Positions 20,855-32,617 are shown, counted from the first letter of the stretch. The stretch is 64,000 nt of DNA from Symsagittifera roscoffensis (GCF_963678635.1 NC_087066.1:5609954-5673953), one strand, 5' to 3'. Numbers and translations: made by a program. Notes: a model not told the origin generated them from the sequence alone.

Positions 20855-23440
20855 GGCGCAGAATTTCCTTGCTGTCAATCATGATGTTTTCATCTGCTGT
20901 GCATAATCCGAAAATACCTTCTCAAAAAATGAAAAGTCGACCACAGAGGGATTCGAACTCCCAATCTTTTGATTGGATGTCAGACGCCTTATTCGTTAGT
21001 CCATGCGGCTGCTGGAATGTGTCGAAATTTGTAGATTTGAAATGCTCAAGATGTCGAAATTTGTAGATTTGAAATGCTCAAGATGCCGTTGTTTTCCTGC
21101 TTAGATGAGCAAATTTTCTGAAGCATTAGCTAGCGGAGAAGTTCCTTGCTGTCAATCATTATGTTTTTATCTGCTGTGCATAATCCGAAATTACCTTCTC
21201 AAGAATCGAAAATTCGACCGTAGAGGGATTCGAACTCCCAATCTTTTGATTCGAAGTAGACGCTTTATCCGTTGGGCCTTGCGGGTGTTGGAATGTGTCA
21301 AAATGTGTAGATTTGAAATGCTCAAGATGCCGTTGTTTTCCTGCTTAGATGAGCAATTTTTTCTGAAAAATTAGCTAGCGGAGAAGTTCCTTGCTGTCAA
21401 TCATTATGTTTTTATCTGCTGTGCATTATCTGAAATTACCTGCTCAAAAAATGAAAAATCGACCATAGAGGGTTTCATACCCCCAATCTTCCGATTCGAA
21501 GTCAGACGCCTTATCCGTTAGTCCATGCGGGCGTTGGAAGGTATACGAAATGGGTAGGTTTAAAATGCTCTGGATGCCGTTGTTTTACTGCTAAGATGAG
21601 CAAATTTTTGGGAAAATTTTGTTAGTGCAGATTTTCCTGGCTGGCAATCATGATGTTTTTATCTGCTGTGCATAATCCGAAGTTACCTTCTCAAGAAATG
21701 ATAATTTGAACACAAAGAGGTTCGAACTCCCAATCTATTGATTCGAAGTCAGACGCCTTATCCGTTTGTCCATGCGGCTGTTGGAATGTGTCGAAATGTG
21801 TAGATTTGAAATGCTCAAGATGCTGTTGTTTTCCTGCTTGGATGAGCAAATTTTTCTGAAACATTAGCTAGCGGAGAAGTTCCTTGCTGTCAATCATTAT
21901 GTTTTTATCTGCTGTGCATTATCTGAAATTACCTGCTCAAAAATTGAAAAGTCGACCACAGAGGGATTCGAACCCCCAATCTTACGATCCGAAGTCAGAC
22001 GGCTTATCCGTTAGGCCATGCGGGCGTTGGAAGGTATACGAAATGGGTAGGTTTAAAATGCTCTGGATGCCGTTGTTTTACTGCTAAGATGAGCAAATTT
22101 TTGGGAAAATTTTGTTAGTGCAGATTTTCCTGGCTGGCAATCATGATGTTTTTATCTGCTGTGCATAATCCGAAGTTACCTTCTCAAGAAATGATAATTT
22201 GAACACAAAGAGGTTCGAACTCCCAATCCTTTGATTCGAAGTCAGACGCCTTATCCGTTTGTCCATGCGGCTGTTGGAATGTGTCGAAATGTGTAGATTT
22301 GAAATGCTCAAGATGCTGTTGTTTTCCTGCTTGGATGAGCAAATTTTTCTGAAACATTAGCTAGCGGAGAAGTTCCTTGCTGTCAATCATTATGTTTTTA
22401 TCTGCTGTGCATTATCTGAAATTACCTGCTCAAAAATTGAAAAGTCGACCACAGAGGGATTCGAACCCCCAATCTTACGATCCGAAGTCAGACGGCTTAT
22501 CCGTTAGGCCATGCGGCCATCGTAAGGTTTTCGAAATAGGAAGATTTAAAATGCTCTGGATGCCGTTGTTTTACTGCTAAGATGAGCAAATTTTTGGGAA
22601 AAAAAATTAGTGAGCGCAGAATTTCCTTGCTGTCAATCTTGATGTTTTTATCTGCTGTGCATAATCCGAAATTACCTTCTCAAGAAATGAAAATTTGACC
22701 ACACAGAGGGATCCGAACCCCCAATCTTCTGATTCGAAGTCAGACGCCTTATCCGTTAGTCCATGCGGGCGTTGGAAGGTATACGAAATGGGTAGGTTTA
22801 AAATGCTCTGGATGCCGTTGTTTTACTGCTAAGATGAGCAAATTTTTGGGAAAATTTTGTTAGTGCAGATTTTCCTGGCTGGCAATCATGATGTTTTTAT
22901 CTGCTGTGCATAATCCGAAGTTACCTTCTCAAGAAATGATAATTTGAACACAAAGAGGTTCGAACTCCCAATCTTTTGATTCGAAGTCAGACGCCTTATC
23001 CGTTTGTCCATGCGGCTGTTGGAATGTGTCGAAATGTGTAGATTTGAAATGCTCAAGATGCTGTTGTTTTCCTGCTTGGATGAGCAATTTTTTCTGAAAC
23101 ATTAGCTAGCGGAGAAGTTCCTTGCTGTCAATCATTATGTTTTTATCTGCTGTGCATTATCTGAAATTACCTGCTCAAAAATTGAAAAGTCGACCACAGA
23201 GGGATTCGAACCCCCAATCTTACGATCCGAAGTCAGACGGCTTATCCGTTAGGCCATGCGGCCATCGTAAGGTTTTCGAAATAGGAAGATTTAAAATGCT
23301 CTGGATGCCGTTGTTTTACTGCTAAGATGAGCAAATTTTTGGGAAAAAAAATTAGTGAGCGCAGAATTTCCTTGCTGTCAATCTTGATGTTTTTATCTGC
23401 TGTGCATAATCCGAAATTACCTTCTCAAGAAATGAAAATT

Positions 23441-23511
23441 TGACCACAGGGGTTCGAACTCCCAATTTTTTTATTCGTAGTCAGACGCCTTATCCGTTAG
23501 TCCATGCGGCT
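23441..23511 (-). pseudogene. B-type tRNA-like copy with anticodon ACG, 71 nt
   Basis: Loop CTACGAA. Two bases are missing near the acceptor/T-stem junction (plus strand ccacaggggttcg). Its duplicate source at 20401-20471 has TCG, so the anticodon change followed the 3040-bp duplication. Confidence 0.5.
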
Positions 23512-23845
23512 GTTGGAAAGTGTCGAAATGTGTAGATTTGAAATGCTCAAGATGCTGTTGTTTTCCTGCTTAGATGAGAAAATTTTTAGGAAAGTTTAGT
23601 TAGCGCAGAATTTCCTTGCTGTCAATCATGATGTTTTTATCTGCTGTGCATATCCGAAATTACCTTCTCAAGAAATGAAAATTTGACCACAGAGGGGTTC
23701 GAACTCTCAAATTTTGATTCGAAGTCAGACGCCTTATCCGTTAGTCCATGCGGCTGTTGGAATGTGTCGAAATGTGTAGATTTGAAATGCTCAAGATGCT
23801 GTTGTTTTCCTTCTTAGATGAGAAAATTTTTGGGAAAGTTTAGTT

Positions 23846-23894
23846 GTGCGCGTCAATCTCCACAATTCGAAAAGAAACCGCTGCAACATTAGTT
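23846..23894. repeat. 49-bp spacer segment, copy 4
   Basis: Duplicate of copy 3 at offset 3040; precedes the TCC copy at 23977. Confidence 0.8.
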
Positions 23895-24963
23895 GGCGCA
23901 GAATTTCCTTGCTGTCAATCATGATGTTTTCATCTGCTGTGCATAATCCGAAAATACCTTCTCAAAAATGAAAAGTCGACCACAGAGGGATTCGAACTCC
24001 CAATCTTTTGATTGGAAGTCAGACGCCTTATTCGTTAGTCCATGCGGCTGCTGGAATGTGTCGAAATTTGTAGATTTGAAATGCTCAAGATGTCGAAATT
24101 TGTAGATTTGAAATGCTCAAGATGCCGTTGTTTTCCTGCTTAGATGAGCAAATTTTCTGAAGCATTAGCTAGCGGAGAAGTTCCTTGCTGTCAATCATTA
24201 TGTTTTTATCTGCTGTGCATAATCCGAAATTACCTTCTCAAGAATCGAAAATTCGACCATAGAGGGATTCGAACTCCCAATCTTTTGATTCGAAGTAGAC
24301 GCTTTATCCGTTGGGCCTTGCGGGTGTTGGAATGTGTCGAAATGTGTAGATTTGAAATGCTCAAGATGCCGTTGTTTTCCTGCTTAGATGAGCAATTTTT
24401 TCTGAAAAGTTAGCTAGCGGAGAAGTTCCTTGCTGTCAATCATTATGTTTTTATCTGCTGTGCATTATCTGAAATTACCTGCTCAAAAAATGAAAAGTCG
24501 ACCATAGAGGGATTCATACCCCCAATCTTCCGATTCGAAGTCAGACGCCTTATCCGTTAGGCCATGCGGGCGTTGGAAGGTATTCGAAATGGGTAGGTTT
24601 AAAATGCTCTGGATGCCGTTGTTTTACTGCTAAGATGAGCAAATTTTTGGGAAAATTTAGTTAGTGCAGATTTTCCTGGCTGGCAATCATGATGTTTTTA
24701 TCTTCTGTGCATAAGCCGAAATTACCTTCTCAAGAAATGAAAATTCGACCATAGAGGAATTCGAACGCCCAATCTTTTGATTCGAAGTCAGACGCCTTAT
24801 CCGTTAGGTCTTGCGGATGTTGGAATGTGTCGAATTGTGTAGATTTGAAATGCTCAAGATGCTGTTGTTTTCCTGCTTAGATGAGAAAATTTTTTGCTGT
24901 GTATTAAATTTTCTCTTATCTGCTGTGCATTATCTGAAAATACCTTCTCAAAAAATGAAAAAT

Positions 24964-25036
24964 CGACCACAGAGGGATCCGAACCCCCAATCTTCTGATT
25001 CAAAGTCGGACGCCTTATCCATTAGGCCATGCGGCC
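24964..25036 (-). pseudogene. tRNA-like copy with anticodon TTG
   Basis: Loop CTTTGAA (anticodon TTG, glutamine CAA). T-loop TTCGGAT and a C29-A41 mismatch. The acceptor is intact. Part of the 957-bp repeat. Confidence 0.55.
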
Positions 25037-25920
25037 GTTGGAAGGTTTTCGTAATGGGTAGATTTAAAATGCTCTGGATGCCGTTGTTTTACTGCTAAGA
25101 TGAGCAAATTTTTGGGAAAAAATTTAGTTAGCGCAGAATTTCCTTGCTGTCAATCATTGTTTTTATCTGCTGTGCATAATCCGAAATTACCTTCTCAAGA
25201 ATAGAAAATTCGACCATAGAGGGATTCGAACTCCCAATCTTTTGATTCGAAGTAGACGCTTTATCCGTTGGGCCTTGCGGGTGTTGGAATGTGTCGAAAT
25301 GTGTAGATTTGAAATGCTCAAGATGCCGTTGTTTTCCTGCTTAGATGAGCAATTTTTTCTGAAAAATTAGCTAGCGGAGAAGTTCCTTGCTGTCAATCAT
25401 TATGTTTTTATCTGCCGTGCATTATCTGAAATTACCTGCTCAAAAAATGAAAAGTCGACCATAGAGGGATTCATACCCCCAATCTTCCGATTCGAAGTCA
25501 GACGCCTTATCCGTTAGGCCATGCGGGCGTTGGAAGGTATTCGAAATGGGTAGGTTTAAAATGCTCTGGATGCCGTTGTTTTACTGCTAAGATGAGCAAA
25601 TTTTTGGGAAAATTTAGTTAGTGCAGATTTTCCTGGCTGGCAATCATGATGTTTTTATCTTCTGTGCATAAGCCGAAATTACCTTCTCAAGAAATGAAAA
25701 TTCGACCATAGAGGAATTCGAACGCCCAATCTTTTGATTCGAAGTCAGACGCCTTATCCGTTAGGTCTTGCGGATGTTGGAATGTGTCGAATTGTGTAGA
25801 TTTGAAATGCTCAAGATGCTGTTGTTTTCCTGCTTAGATGAGAAAATTTTTTGCTGTGTATTAAATTTTCTCTTATCTGCTGTGCATTATCTGAAAATAC
25901 CTTCTCAAAAAATGAAAAAT

Positions 25921-25993
25921 CGACCACAGAGGGATCCGAACCCCCAATCTTCTGATTCAAAGTCGGACGCCTTATCCATTAGGCCATGCGGCC
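25921..25993 (-). pseudogene. tRNA-like copy with anticodon TTG
   Basis: Same as 24964-25036 one 957-bp period later. The third period (26878-26950) has TCG again, with T-loop TTCAGAT. Confidence 0.55.
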
Positions 25994-27287
25994 GTTGGAA
26001 GGTTTTCGTAATGGGTAGATTTAAAATGCTCTGGATGCCGTTGTTTTACTGCTAAGATGAGCAAATTTTTGGGAAAAAATTTAGTTAGCGCAGAATTTCC
26101 TTGCTGTCAATCATTGTTTTTATCTGCTGTGCATAATCCGAAATTACCTTCTCAAGAATAGAAAATTCGACCATAGAGGGATTCGAACTCCCAATCTTTT
26201 GATTCGAAGTAGACGCTTTATCCGTTGGGCCTTGCGGGTGTTGGAATGTGTCGAAATGTGTAGATTTGAAATGCTCAAGATGCCGTTGTTTTCCTGCTTA
26301 GATGAGCAATTTTTTCTGAAAAATTAGCTAGCGGAGAAGTTCCTTGCTGTCAATCATTATGTTTTTATCTGCCGTGCATTATCTGAAATTACCTGCTCAA
26401 AAAATGAAAAGTCGACCATAGAGGGATTCATACCCCCAATCTTCCGATTCGAAGTCAGACGCCTTATCCGTTAGGCCATGCGGGCGTTGGAAGGTATTCG
26501 AAATGGGTAGGTTTAAAATGCTCTGGATGCCGTTGTTTTACTGCTAAGATGAGCAAATTTTTGGGAAAATTTAGTTAGTGCAGATTTTCCTGGCTGGCAA
26601 TCATGATGTTTTTATCTGCTGTGCATAATCCGAAATTACCTTCTCAAGAAATGAAAATTCGACCATAGAGGAATTCGAACGCCCAATCTTTTGATTCGAA
26701 GTCAGACGCCTTATCCGTTAGGTCTTGCGGATGTTGGAATGTGTCGAATTGTGTAGATTTGAAATGCTCAAGATGCTGTTGTTTTCCTGCTTAGATGAGA
26801 AATTTTTTTGCTGTGTATTAAATTTTCTCTTATCTGCTGTGCATTATCTGAAAATACCTTCTCAAAAAATGAAAAATCGACCACAGAGGGATCTGAACCC
26901 CCAATCTTCTGATTCGAAGTCGGACGCCTTATCCATTAGGCCATGCGGCCGTTGGAAGGTTTTCGAAATGGGTAGATTTAAAATGCTCTGGATGCCGTTG
27001 TTTTACTGCTAAGATGAGCAAATTTTTGGGAAAAAATTTAGTTAGCGCAGAATTTCCTTGCTGTCAATCATGATGTTTTTATCTGCTGTGCATAATCCGA
27101 AATTACCTTCTCAAAAATGAAAATTTGACCACAGAGGGGTTCGAACTCTCAATTTTTGGTTCGAAGTCAGACGCCTTATCCGTTAGCCCATGCGGCTATT
27201 GGAATGTTTCAAAATGTAAAGATTTGAAATGCTCAAGATGCTGTTGTTTTCCTGCTTAGATAAGAAAATTTTTGGGAAAGTTTAGTT

Positions 27288-27336
27288 GTGCGCGTCAATC
27301 TCCACAATTCGAAAAGAAACCGCTGCAACATCAGTT
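27288..27336. repeat. 49-bp spacer segment, copy 5
   Basis: Precedes the gaagcccgaat-type tRNA copy at 27420; flanking repeat reads atcagtt. Confidence 0.8.
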
Positions 27337-28620
27337 AGCGCAGAATTTTCTTGCTGTCAATCATGATGTTTTTATCTGCTGTGCATAATCCGAAAATACC
27401 TTCTCAAAAAATGAAAAGTCGACCACAGAGGGATTCGAAGCCCGAATCTTCTGATTCGAAGTCAGACGCTTTATCGGTAAGGTCATGCGGCCGTTGGAAG
27501 GTTTTCGAAATTGGTAGATTTAAAATGCACTGGATGCCGTCGTTTTACTGCTAAGATAAGCAAATTTTTGGGAAAGTTTAGTTAGCGCAGAATTTCCTTG
27601 CTGTCAATCTTGATGTTTTTATCTGCTGTGCATAATCCGAATTTACCTTCTAAAGAAATGAAAATTCGACCACAGAGGGATTCGAACTCCCAAGCTTTTG
27701 ATTGGAAGTCAGACGCCTTATTCGTTAGGCCATGCGGCTGCTGGATTGTGTCGAAATATGTAGATTTGAAATGCTCAAGATGCCGTTGTTTTCCTGCTTA
27801 GATGAGCAATTTTTCTAAAGCATTAGCTAGCGGAGAAGTTGCTTGCTGTCAATCATTATGTTTTTATCTGCTGTGCATAATCCGAAATTATTTTCTCAAG
27901 AATCGAAAATTCGACCATAGAGGGATTCGAACTCCCAATCTTTTGATTCGAAGTAGACGCTTTATCCGTTGGGCCTTGCGGGTGTTGGAATGTGTCGAAA
28001 TGTGTAGATTTGAAATGCTCAAGATGCCGTTGTTTTCCTGCTTAGATGAGCAAATTTTTCTGAAAAATTAGCTAGCGGAGAAGTTCCTTGCTGTCAATCA
28101 TTATGTTTTTATCTGCTGTGCATTATCTGAAATTACTTGCTCAAAAAATGAAAAGTCGACCATAGAGGGACTCATACCCCCAATCTTCCGATTCGAAGTC
28201 AGACGCCTTATCCGTTAGGCCATGCGGGCGTTGGAAGGTATTCGAAATGGGTAGGTTTAAAATGCTCTGGATGCCGTTGTTTTACTGCTAAGATGAGCAA
28301 ATTTTTGGGAAAATTTAGTTAGTGCAGATTTTCCTGGCTGGCAATCGTGATGTTTTTATCTGCTGTGCATAATCCGAAATTACCTTCTCAAGAAATGAAA
28401 ATTCGACCATAGAGGAATTCGAACGCCAAATCTTTTGATTCGAAGTCAGATGCCTTATCCGTTAGGTCTTGCGGATGTTGGAAAGTGTCGAATTGTGTAG
28501 ATTTGAAATGCTCAAGATGCTGTTGTTTTCCTGCTTAGATGAGAAAATTTTTGCTGTGTATTAAATTTTCTCTTATCTGCTGTGCATTATCTGAAAATAC
28601 CTTCTCAAAAAATGAAAAGT

Positions 28621-28693
28621 CGACCACAGAGGGATTCGAACCCCCAATCTTCTGATTCGAAGTCAGACGCCTTATCCATTAGGCCATGCGGAC
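28621..28693 (-). tRNA. tRNA-Arg (TCG)-like, acceptor T2 mismatch
   Basis: AATGG D loop and T2 (U-U with 71); otherwise consensus. Last ordinary copy before the scrambled block. Confidence 0.7.
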
Positions 28694-29203
28694 GTTGCTA
28701 GGTTTTCGAAATGGGTAGATTTAAAATGCTCTGGATGCCGTTGTCTTACTGCTAAGATGAGCAAATTTTTGGGAAAAAATTTAGTTAGCGCAGAATTTCC
28801 TTGCTGTCAATCATGATGTTTTTATCTGCTGTGCATAATCCGAAATTACCTTCTCAAAAATGAATATTTGACCACAGAGGGGTTGATTCGAAGTCAGACG
28901 CCTTATCCGTTAGTCCATGCTTTAGTCCATGAGAGGTTGACTAACGCATGGACTAACGCGTTGACTAGGGGTTGACTAACGCATTATCCGTTAGTCCATG
29001 CTGTGCATAATCCGAAATTACCTTCTCAAAAATGAATATTTGACCACAGAGGGGTTGATTCGAAGTCAGACGCCTTATCCGGTAGTCCATGCGTTAGTCC
29101 ATGAGGGGTTTTCCTGCTTAGATGAGAAAATTTTTGCTGTGTATTAAATTTTCTCTTATCTGCTGTGCATTATCTGAAAATACCTTCTCAAAAAATGAAA
29201 AGT

Positions 29204-29276
29204 CGACCACAGAGGGATTCGAACCCCCAATCTTCTGATTCGAAGTCAGACGCCTTATCCATTAGTCCATGCGGCC
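29204..29276 (-). tRNA. tRNA-Arg (TCG)-like, D-stem A11
   Basis: AATGG D loop plus A11 (mismatch with G24); otherwise consensus. It lies between two scrambled units of the hairpin-rich block. Confidence 0.7.
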
Positions 29277-29490
29277 GTTGGAAGGTTTTCGAAATGGGTA
29301 GATTTAAAATGCTCTGGATGCCGTTGTCTTACTGCTAAGATGAGCAAATTTTTGGGAAAAAATTTAGTTAACGCTGAATTTCCTTGCTGTCAATCATGAT
29401 GTTTTTATCTGCTGTGCATAATCCGAAATTACCTTCTCAAAAATGAATAGTTGACCACAGAGGGGTTGATTCGAAGTCAGACGCCTTATC

Positions 29491-29553
29491 CGTTAGTCCA
29501 TGCGTTAGTCCATGAGGGGTTGACTAACGCATGGACTAACGCATGGACTAACG
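29491..29553. repeat. Perfect 24-bp inverted repeat with 15-nt loop
   Basis: Left arm 29491-29514 (two gttagtccatg units) is exactly complementary to right arm 29530-29553 (two catggactaac units). The sequence derives from the D-arm/acceptor 5' part of B-type tRNA copies. A related 13-bp stem lies at 30109-30121/30137-30149. Confidence 0.85.
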
Positions 29554-30393
29554 CGTTGACTAGGGGTTGACTAACGCGTTGACTAACGCATTATCCGTTA
29601 GTCCATGCTGTGCATAATCCGAAATTACCTTCTCAAAAATGAATATTTGACCACAGAGGGGTTGATTCGAAGTCAGACGCCTTATCCGTTAGTCCATGCG
29701 TTATTCCATGAGGGGTTTTCCTGCTTAGATGAGAAAATTTTTAGTGTGTATTAAATTTTCTCTTATCTGCTGTGCATTATCTGAAAATACCTTCTCAAAA
29801 AATGAAAAGTCGACCACAGAGGGATTCGAACCCCCAATCTTCTGATTCGATGTCAGACGCCTTATCCACTAGGCCATGCGGGCGTTGGAAGGTTTTCGAA
29901 ATGGGTAGATTTAAAATGCTCTGGATGCCGTTGTCTTACTGCTAAGATGAGCAAATTTTTGGGAAAAAATTTAGTTAACGCAGAATTTCCTTGCTGTCAA
30001 TCATGATGTTTTTATCTGCTGTGCATAATCCGAAATTACCTTCTCAAAAATGAATATTTGACCACAGAGGCGTTGATTCGAAGTCAGACGCCTTATCCGT
30101 TAGTCCATGCGTTAGTCCATGAGGGGTTGACTAACGCATGGACTAACGCGTTGACTAGGGGTTGACTAACGCATTATCCGTTAGTCCATGCTGTGCATAA
30201 TCCAAAATTACCTTCTCAAAAATGAAGATTTGACCACAGAGGGGTTGATTCGAAGTCAGACGCCTTATCCGTTAGTCCATGCGTTATTCCATGAGGGGTT
30301 TTCCTGCTTAGATGAGAAAATTTTTGCTGTGTTTTAAATTTTCTCTTATCTGCTGTGCATTATCTGAAAATACCTTCTCAAAAAATGAAAAGT

Positions 30394-30466
30394 CGACCAC
30401 AGAGGGATTCGAACCCCCAATCTTCTGATTCGAAGTCAGAAGCCTTATCCATTAGGCCATGCGGCC
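30394..30466 (-). tRNA. tRNA-Arg-TCG: tRNA-Arg (TCG), AATGG and T26 variant
   Basis: D loop AATGG and T26, otherwise consensus with every stem paired. It is notable as a complete copy standing between scrambled units on both sides. Confidence 0.8.
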
Positions 30467-30973
30467 GTTGGAAGGTTTTCGAAATGGGTAGATTTAAAAT
30501 GCTCTGGATGCCGTTGTCTTACTGCTAAGATGAGCAAATTTTTGGGAAAAAATTTAGTTAGCGCAGAATTTCCTTGCTGTCAATCATGATGTTTTTATCT
30601 GCTGTGCATAATCCGAAATTACCTTCTCAAAAATGAATATTTGACCACAGAGGCGTTGATTCGAAGTCAGACGCCTTATCCGTTAGTCCATGCGTTAGTC
30701 CATGAGGGGTTGATTATCCGTTAGTCCATGAGGGGTTGATTTGAAGTCAGACGCGTTATCCGTTAGTCCATGCGCCTTATCCATTAGGCCATGCGGCCGT
30801 TGGAAGGTTTTCGAAATGGGTAGATTTAAAATGCTCTGGATGCCGTTGTCTTACTGCTAAGATGAGCAAATTTTTGGGAAAAAAATTAGTTAGCGCAGAA
30901 TTTCCTTGCTGTCAATCATGATGTTTTTATCTGCTGTGCATAATCCGAAATTACCTTCTCAAAATCGAATATT

Positions 30974-31160
30974 TGATCACAGAGGGGTTCAAATATTCGA
31001 AGTTAAAATATTTAAACCACAGAGGGGTTCAAATATTCAAATTTCAAAACACAGAGGGGTTCAAATATTCAAATACCACAGAGGGATTCAAATATTCAAA
31101 TACCACAGAGGGGTTCAAATTATTCGAAGTCAGACACCTTATCCGTTAGTCCATGCGGCT
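30974..31160 (-). repeat. Minisatellite expanded inside a tRNA T arm
   Basis: Five copies of a cacagaggggttcaaatattc-like motif start at 30978, 31018, 31050, 31077 and 31104 (spacings 40, 32, 27, 27). The motif is the acceptor 3'/T-arm part of a B-type tRNA, and the copy resumes at ttcgaagtcagac. The tRNA is thus split by its own repeated B-box region. Confidence 0.8.
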
Positions 31161-31250
31161 ATTGGAATGTTTCGAATTGTGTAGATTTGAAATGCTCAAG
31201 ATGCTGTTGTTTTCCTGTTTAGATGAGAAAATTTTTGGGAAAGTTTAGTT

Positions 31251-31299
31251 GTGCGCGTCAATCTCCACAATTCGAAAAGAAACCGCTGCAACATTAGTT
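31251..31299. repeat. 49-bp spacer segment, copy 6
   Basis: Lies between the T-arm minisatellite copy and the gaagcccgaat copy at 31383. Confidence 0.8.
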
Positions 31300-31630
31300 A
31301 GCGCAGAATTTCCTTGCTGTCAATCATGATGTTTTTATCTGCTGTGCATAATCCGAAAATACCTTCTCAAAAAATGAAAAGTCGACCACAGAGGGATTCG
31401 AAGCCCGAATCTTCTGATTCGAAGTCAGACGCTTTATCCGTAAGGTCATGCGGCCGTTGGAAGGTTTTTCGAAATTGGTAGATTTAAAATGCACTGTATG
31501 CCGTTGTTTTACTGGTAAGAAGAGCAAATTTTTGGTAAAATTTAGTTAGCGCAGAATTTCCTTGCTGTCAATCTTGATGTTTTTATCTGCTGTGCATAAT
31601 CCGAATTTACCTTCTAAAGAAATGAAAATT

Positions 31631-31703
31631 CGACCACAGGGGGATTCGAACTCCTAATCTTTTGATGGGAAGTCCGAAGCCTTATCCGTTAGTCCAGGCG
31701 GCC
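31631..31703 (-). pseudogene. tRNA-like copy with anticodon TCC (TCCCA loop subfamily)
   Basis: Loop CTTCCCA with rearranged anticodon stem (plus strand gatgggaagtccgaag). The same subfamily lies at 33358-33430, 35464-35536, 38460-38532, 40483-40555, 42258-42330 and 45756-45828; the 40483 and 42258 copies also have A33. Confidence 0.5.
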
Positions 31704-32370
31704 GGTTGAAGGTTGTCTTATTTTGTAGATTTATAGTGCTCAAGATGCCGTGGTTTAATGCTCAGATGAGCAAATTTTTTTTGAAAAATTACTTAGCTCA
31801 GAAGTTCATTGCTGTCAATCATGATGTTTTTATCTGCTGTGCATAATCCGAAATTACCTTCTCAAAAAATGAAAAGTCGACCACAGAGGGATTCGAACCC
31901 CCAGTCTTTTGATTCGAACTCAGACGCCTTATCCGGTAGGCCATGCGGCCGTTGGAAGGAAGTTTAAATGGGTAGGTTTAAAATGCTTTGGATACCGTTG
32001 TTTTACTGCTAAGATGAGCAAATTTTTGGGAAAATTTATTTAGCGCAGAAAATCCTTGCCTTCAATCAAGATGTTTTTATCTGCTGTGCATAATCCGAAA
32101 TTACCTTCTCAAGGAATGAAAATTCGACCATAGAGCGATTCGAGCTCCCAATCCTTTGATTCGAAATCAGAAGCCTTATCAGTTGGGCCTTGCGGGTGTT
32201 GGAATGTGTCGAAATGTGTAGATTTGAAATGCTCAAGATGCCGTTGTTTTCCTACTTAGATGAGCAAATTTTTCTGAAACATTAGCTAGCGGAGAAGTTC
32301 CTTGCTGTCAATCATTATGTTTTTATCTGCTTTGCATTATCTGAAATTACCTGCTCAAAAAACGAAAAGT

Positions 32371-32443
32371 CGATCACAGAGGGATTCGAACCCCCAATCT
32401 TCTGATTTGAAGTCAGACGCCTTATCCGTTAGGCCGTGCGGCC
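32371..32443 (-). tRNA. tRNA-like copy with anticodon TCA
   Basis: Loop CTTCAAA. Further changes are A70 (mismatch with C3) and C8 in place of the conserved U8, which also alters the A box. Less likely to work than 49710-49782. Confidence 0.5.
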
Positions 32444-32617
32444 GTTAAAAGGTTTTCGAAATAGGAAGATTTAAAATGCTCTGGATGCCGTTGTTTTACT
32501 GCTAAGATGAGCAAATTTTTGGGAAAATTTAGTTAGCGCAGAATTTCCTTGCTGTCAATTTTGATATTTTTATCTGCTGTGCATAATCCGAATTTACCTT
32601 CTAAAGAAATGAAAATT

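Larger units (their letters stand above)
20640..24420 (-). repeat. Duplication, offset ~3040 bp, over 20.6-24.4 kb
   Basis: The stretch from 20644 to about 21370 recurs from 23684 to about 24410. It carries a 33-bp spacer duplication (gtcgaaatttgtagatttg repeated at about 21023-21090 and 24060-24126) and a 49-bp segment. Between them, units at 21953, 22446 and 23191 (cttacgatccgaag type) repeat at 493 and 745 bp. Confidence 0.75.
24254..27000 (-). repeat. Four-unit higher-order repeat, 957-bp period
   Basis: tRNA copies at 24254, 24499, 24746, 24964 recur at 25211, 25456, 25703, 25921 and at 26168, 26413, 26660, 26878. A fourth, slightly diverged set lies at 27912, 28157, 28404, 28621. One unit per period is only about 218 bp because its spacer is replaced by a shorter tgctgtgtattaaattttc tract. 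Confidence 0.85.
18128..28476 (-). pseudogene. Degenerate tRNA-Arg-like copies, 18-28.5 kb
   Basis: 18128-18199, 18620-18692, 19656-19728, 19905-19977, 20151-20223, 20401-20471, 20644-20715, 20938-21010 (TCC, A33), 21215-21286, 21460-21532, 21707-21779, 21953-22025, 22200-22272, 22446-22518, 22696-22770 (ccacacag insertion), 22945-23017, 23191-23263, 23684-23755, 23977-24049 (TCC), 24254-24325, 24499-24571, 24746-24818, 25211-25282, 25456-25528, 25703-25775, 26168-26239, 26413-26485, 26660-26732, 26878-26950, 27126-27197, 27420-27492, 27667-27739 (TCC), 27912-27983, 28157-28229, 28404-28476. The gaagtagac copies lack one anticodon-stem base; the cttacgatccgaag copies have G37 and a mismatched stem. 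Confidence 0.72.
28850..30800 (-). repeat. Scrambled, hairpin-rich array segment
   Basis: Units here contain tRNA remnants that lost most of the T arm (28869-28919, 29041-29091, 29452-29503, 29648-29700, 30059-30110, 30231-30282, and the composite 30642-30798). Each reads ggggttgattcgaag or gcgttgattcgaag where the T and anticodon arms should be separate. They alternate with fuller copies (29204, 29811, 30394). Many pieces of gttagtccatg appear in both orientations, the only place in the window where the orientation rule is broken. The larger period is about 580-612 bp. Confidence 0.8.

Noticed and set aside
29491-29553. Rho-independent terminator or bacterial attenuator
   Set aside because: There is no T-run after the stem, and the arms are plainly rearranged tRNA fragments inside a eukaryotic-type array.
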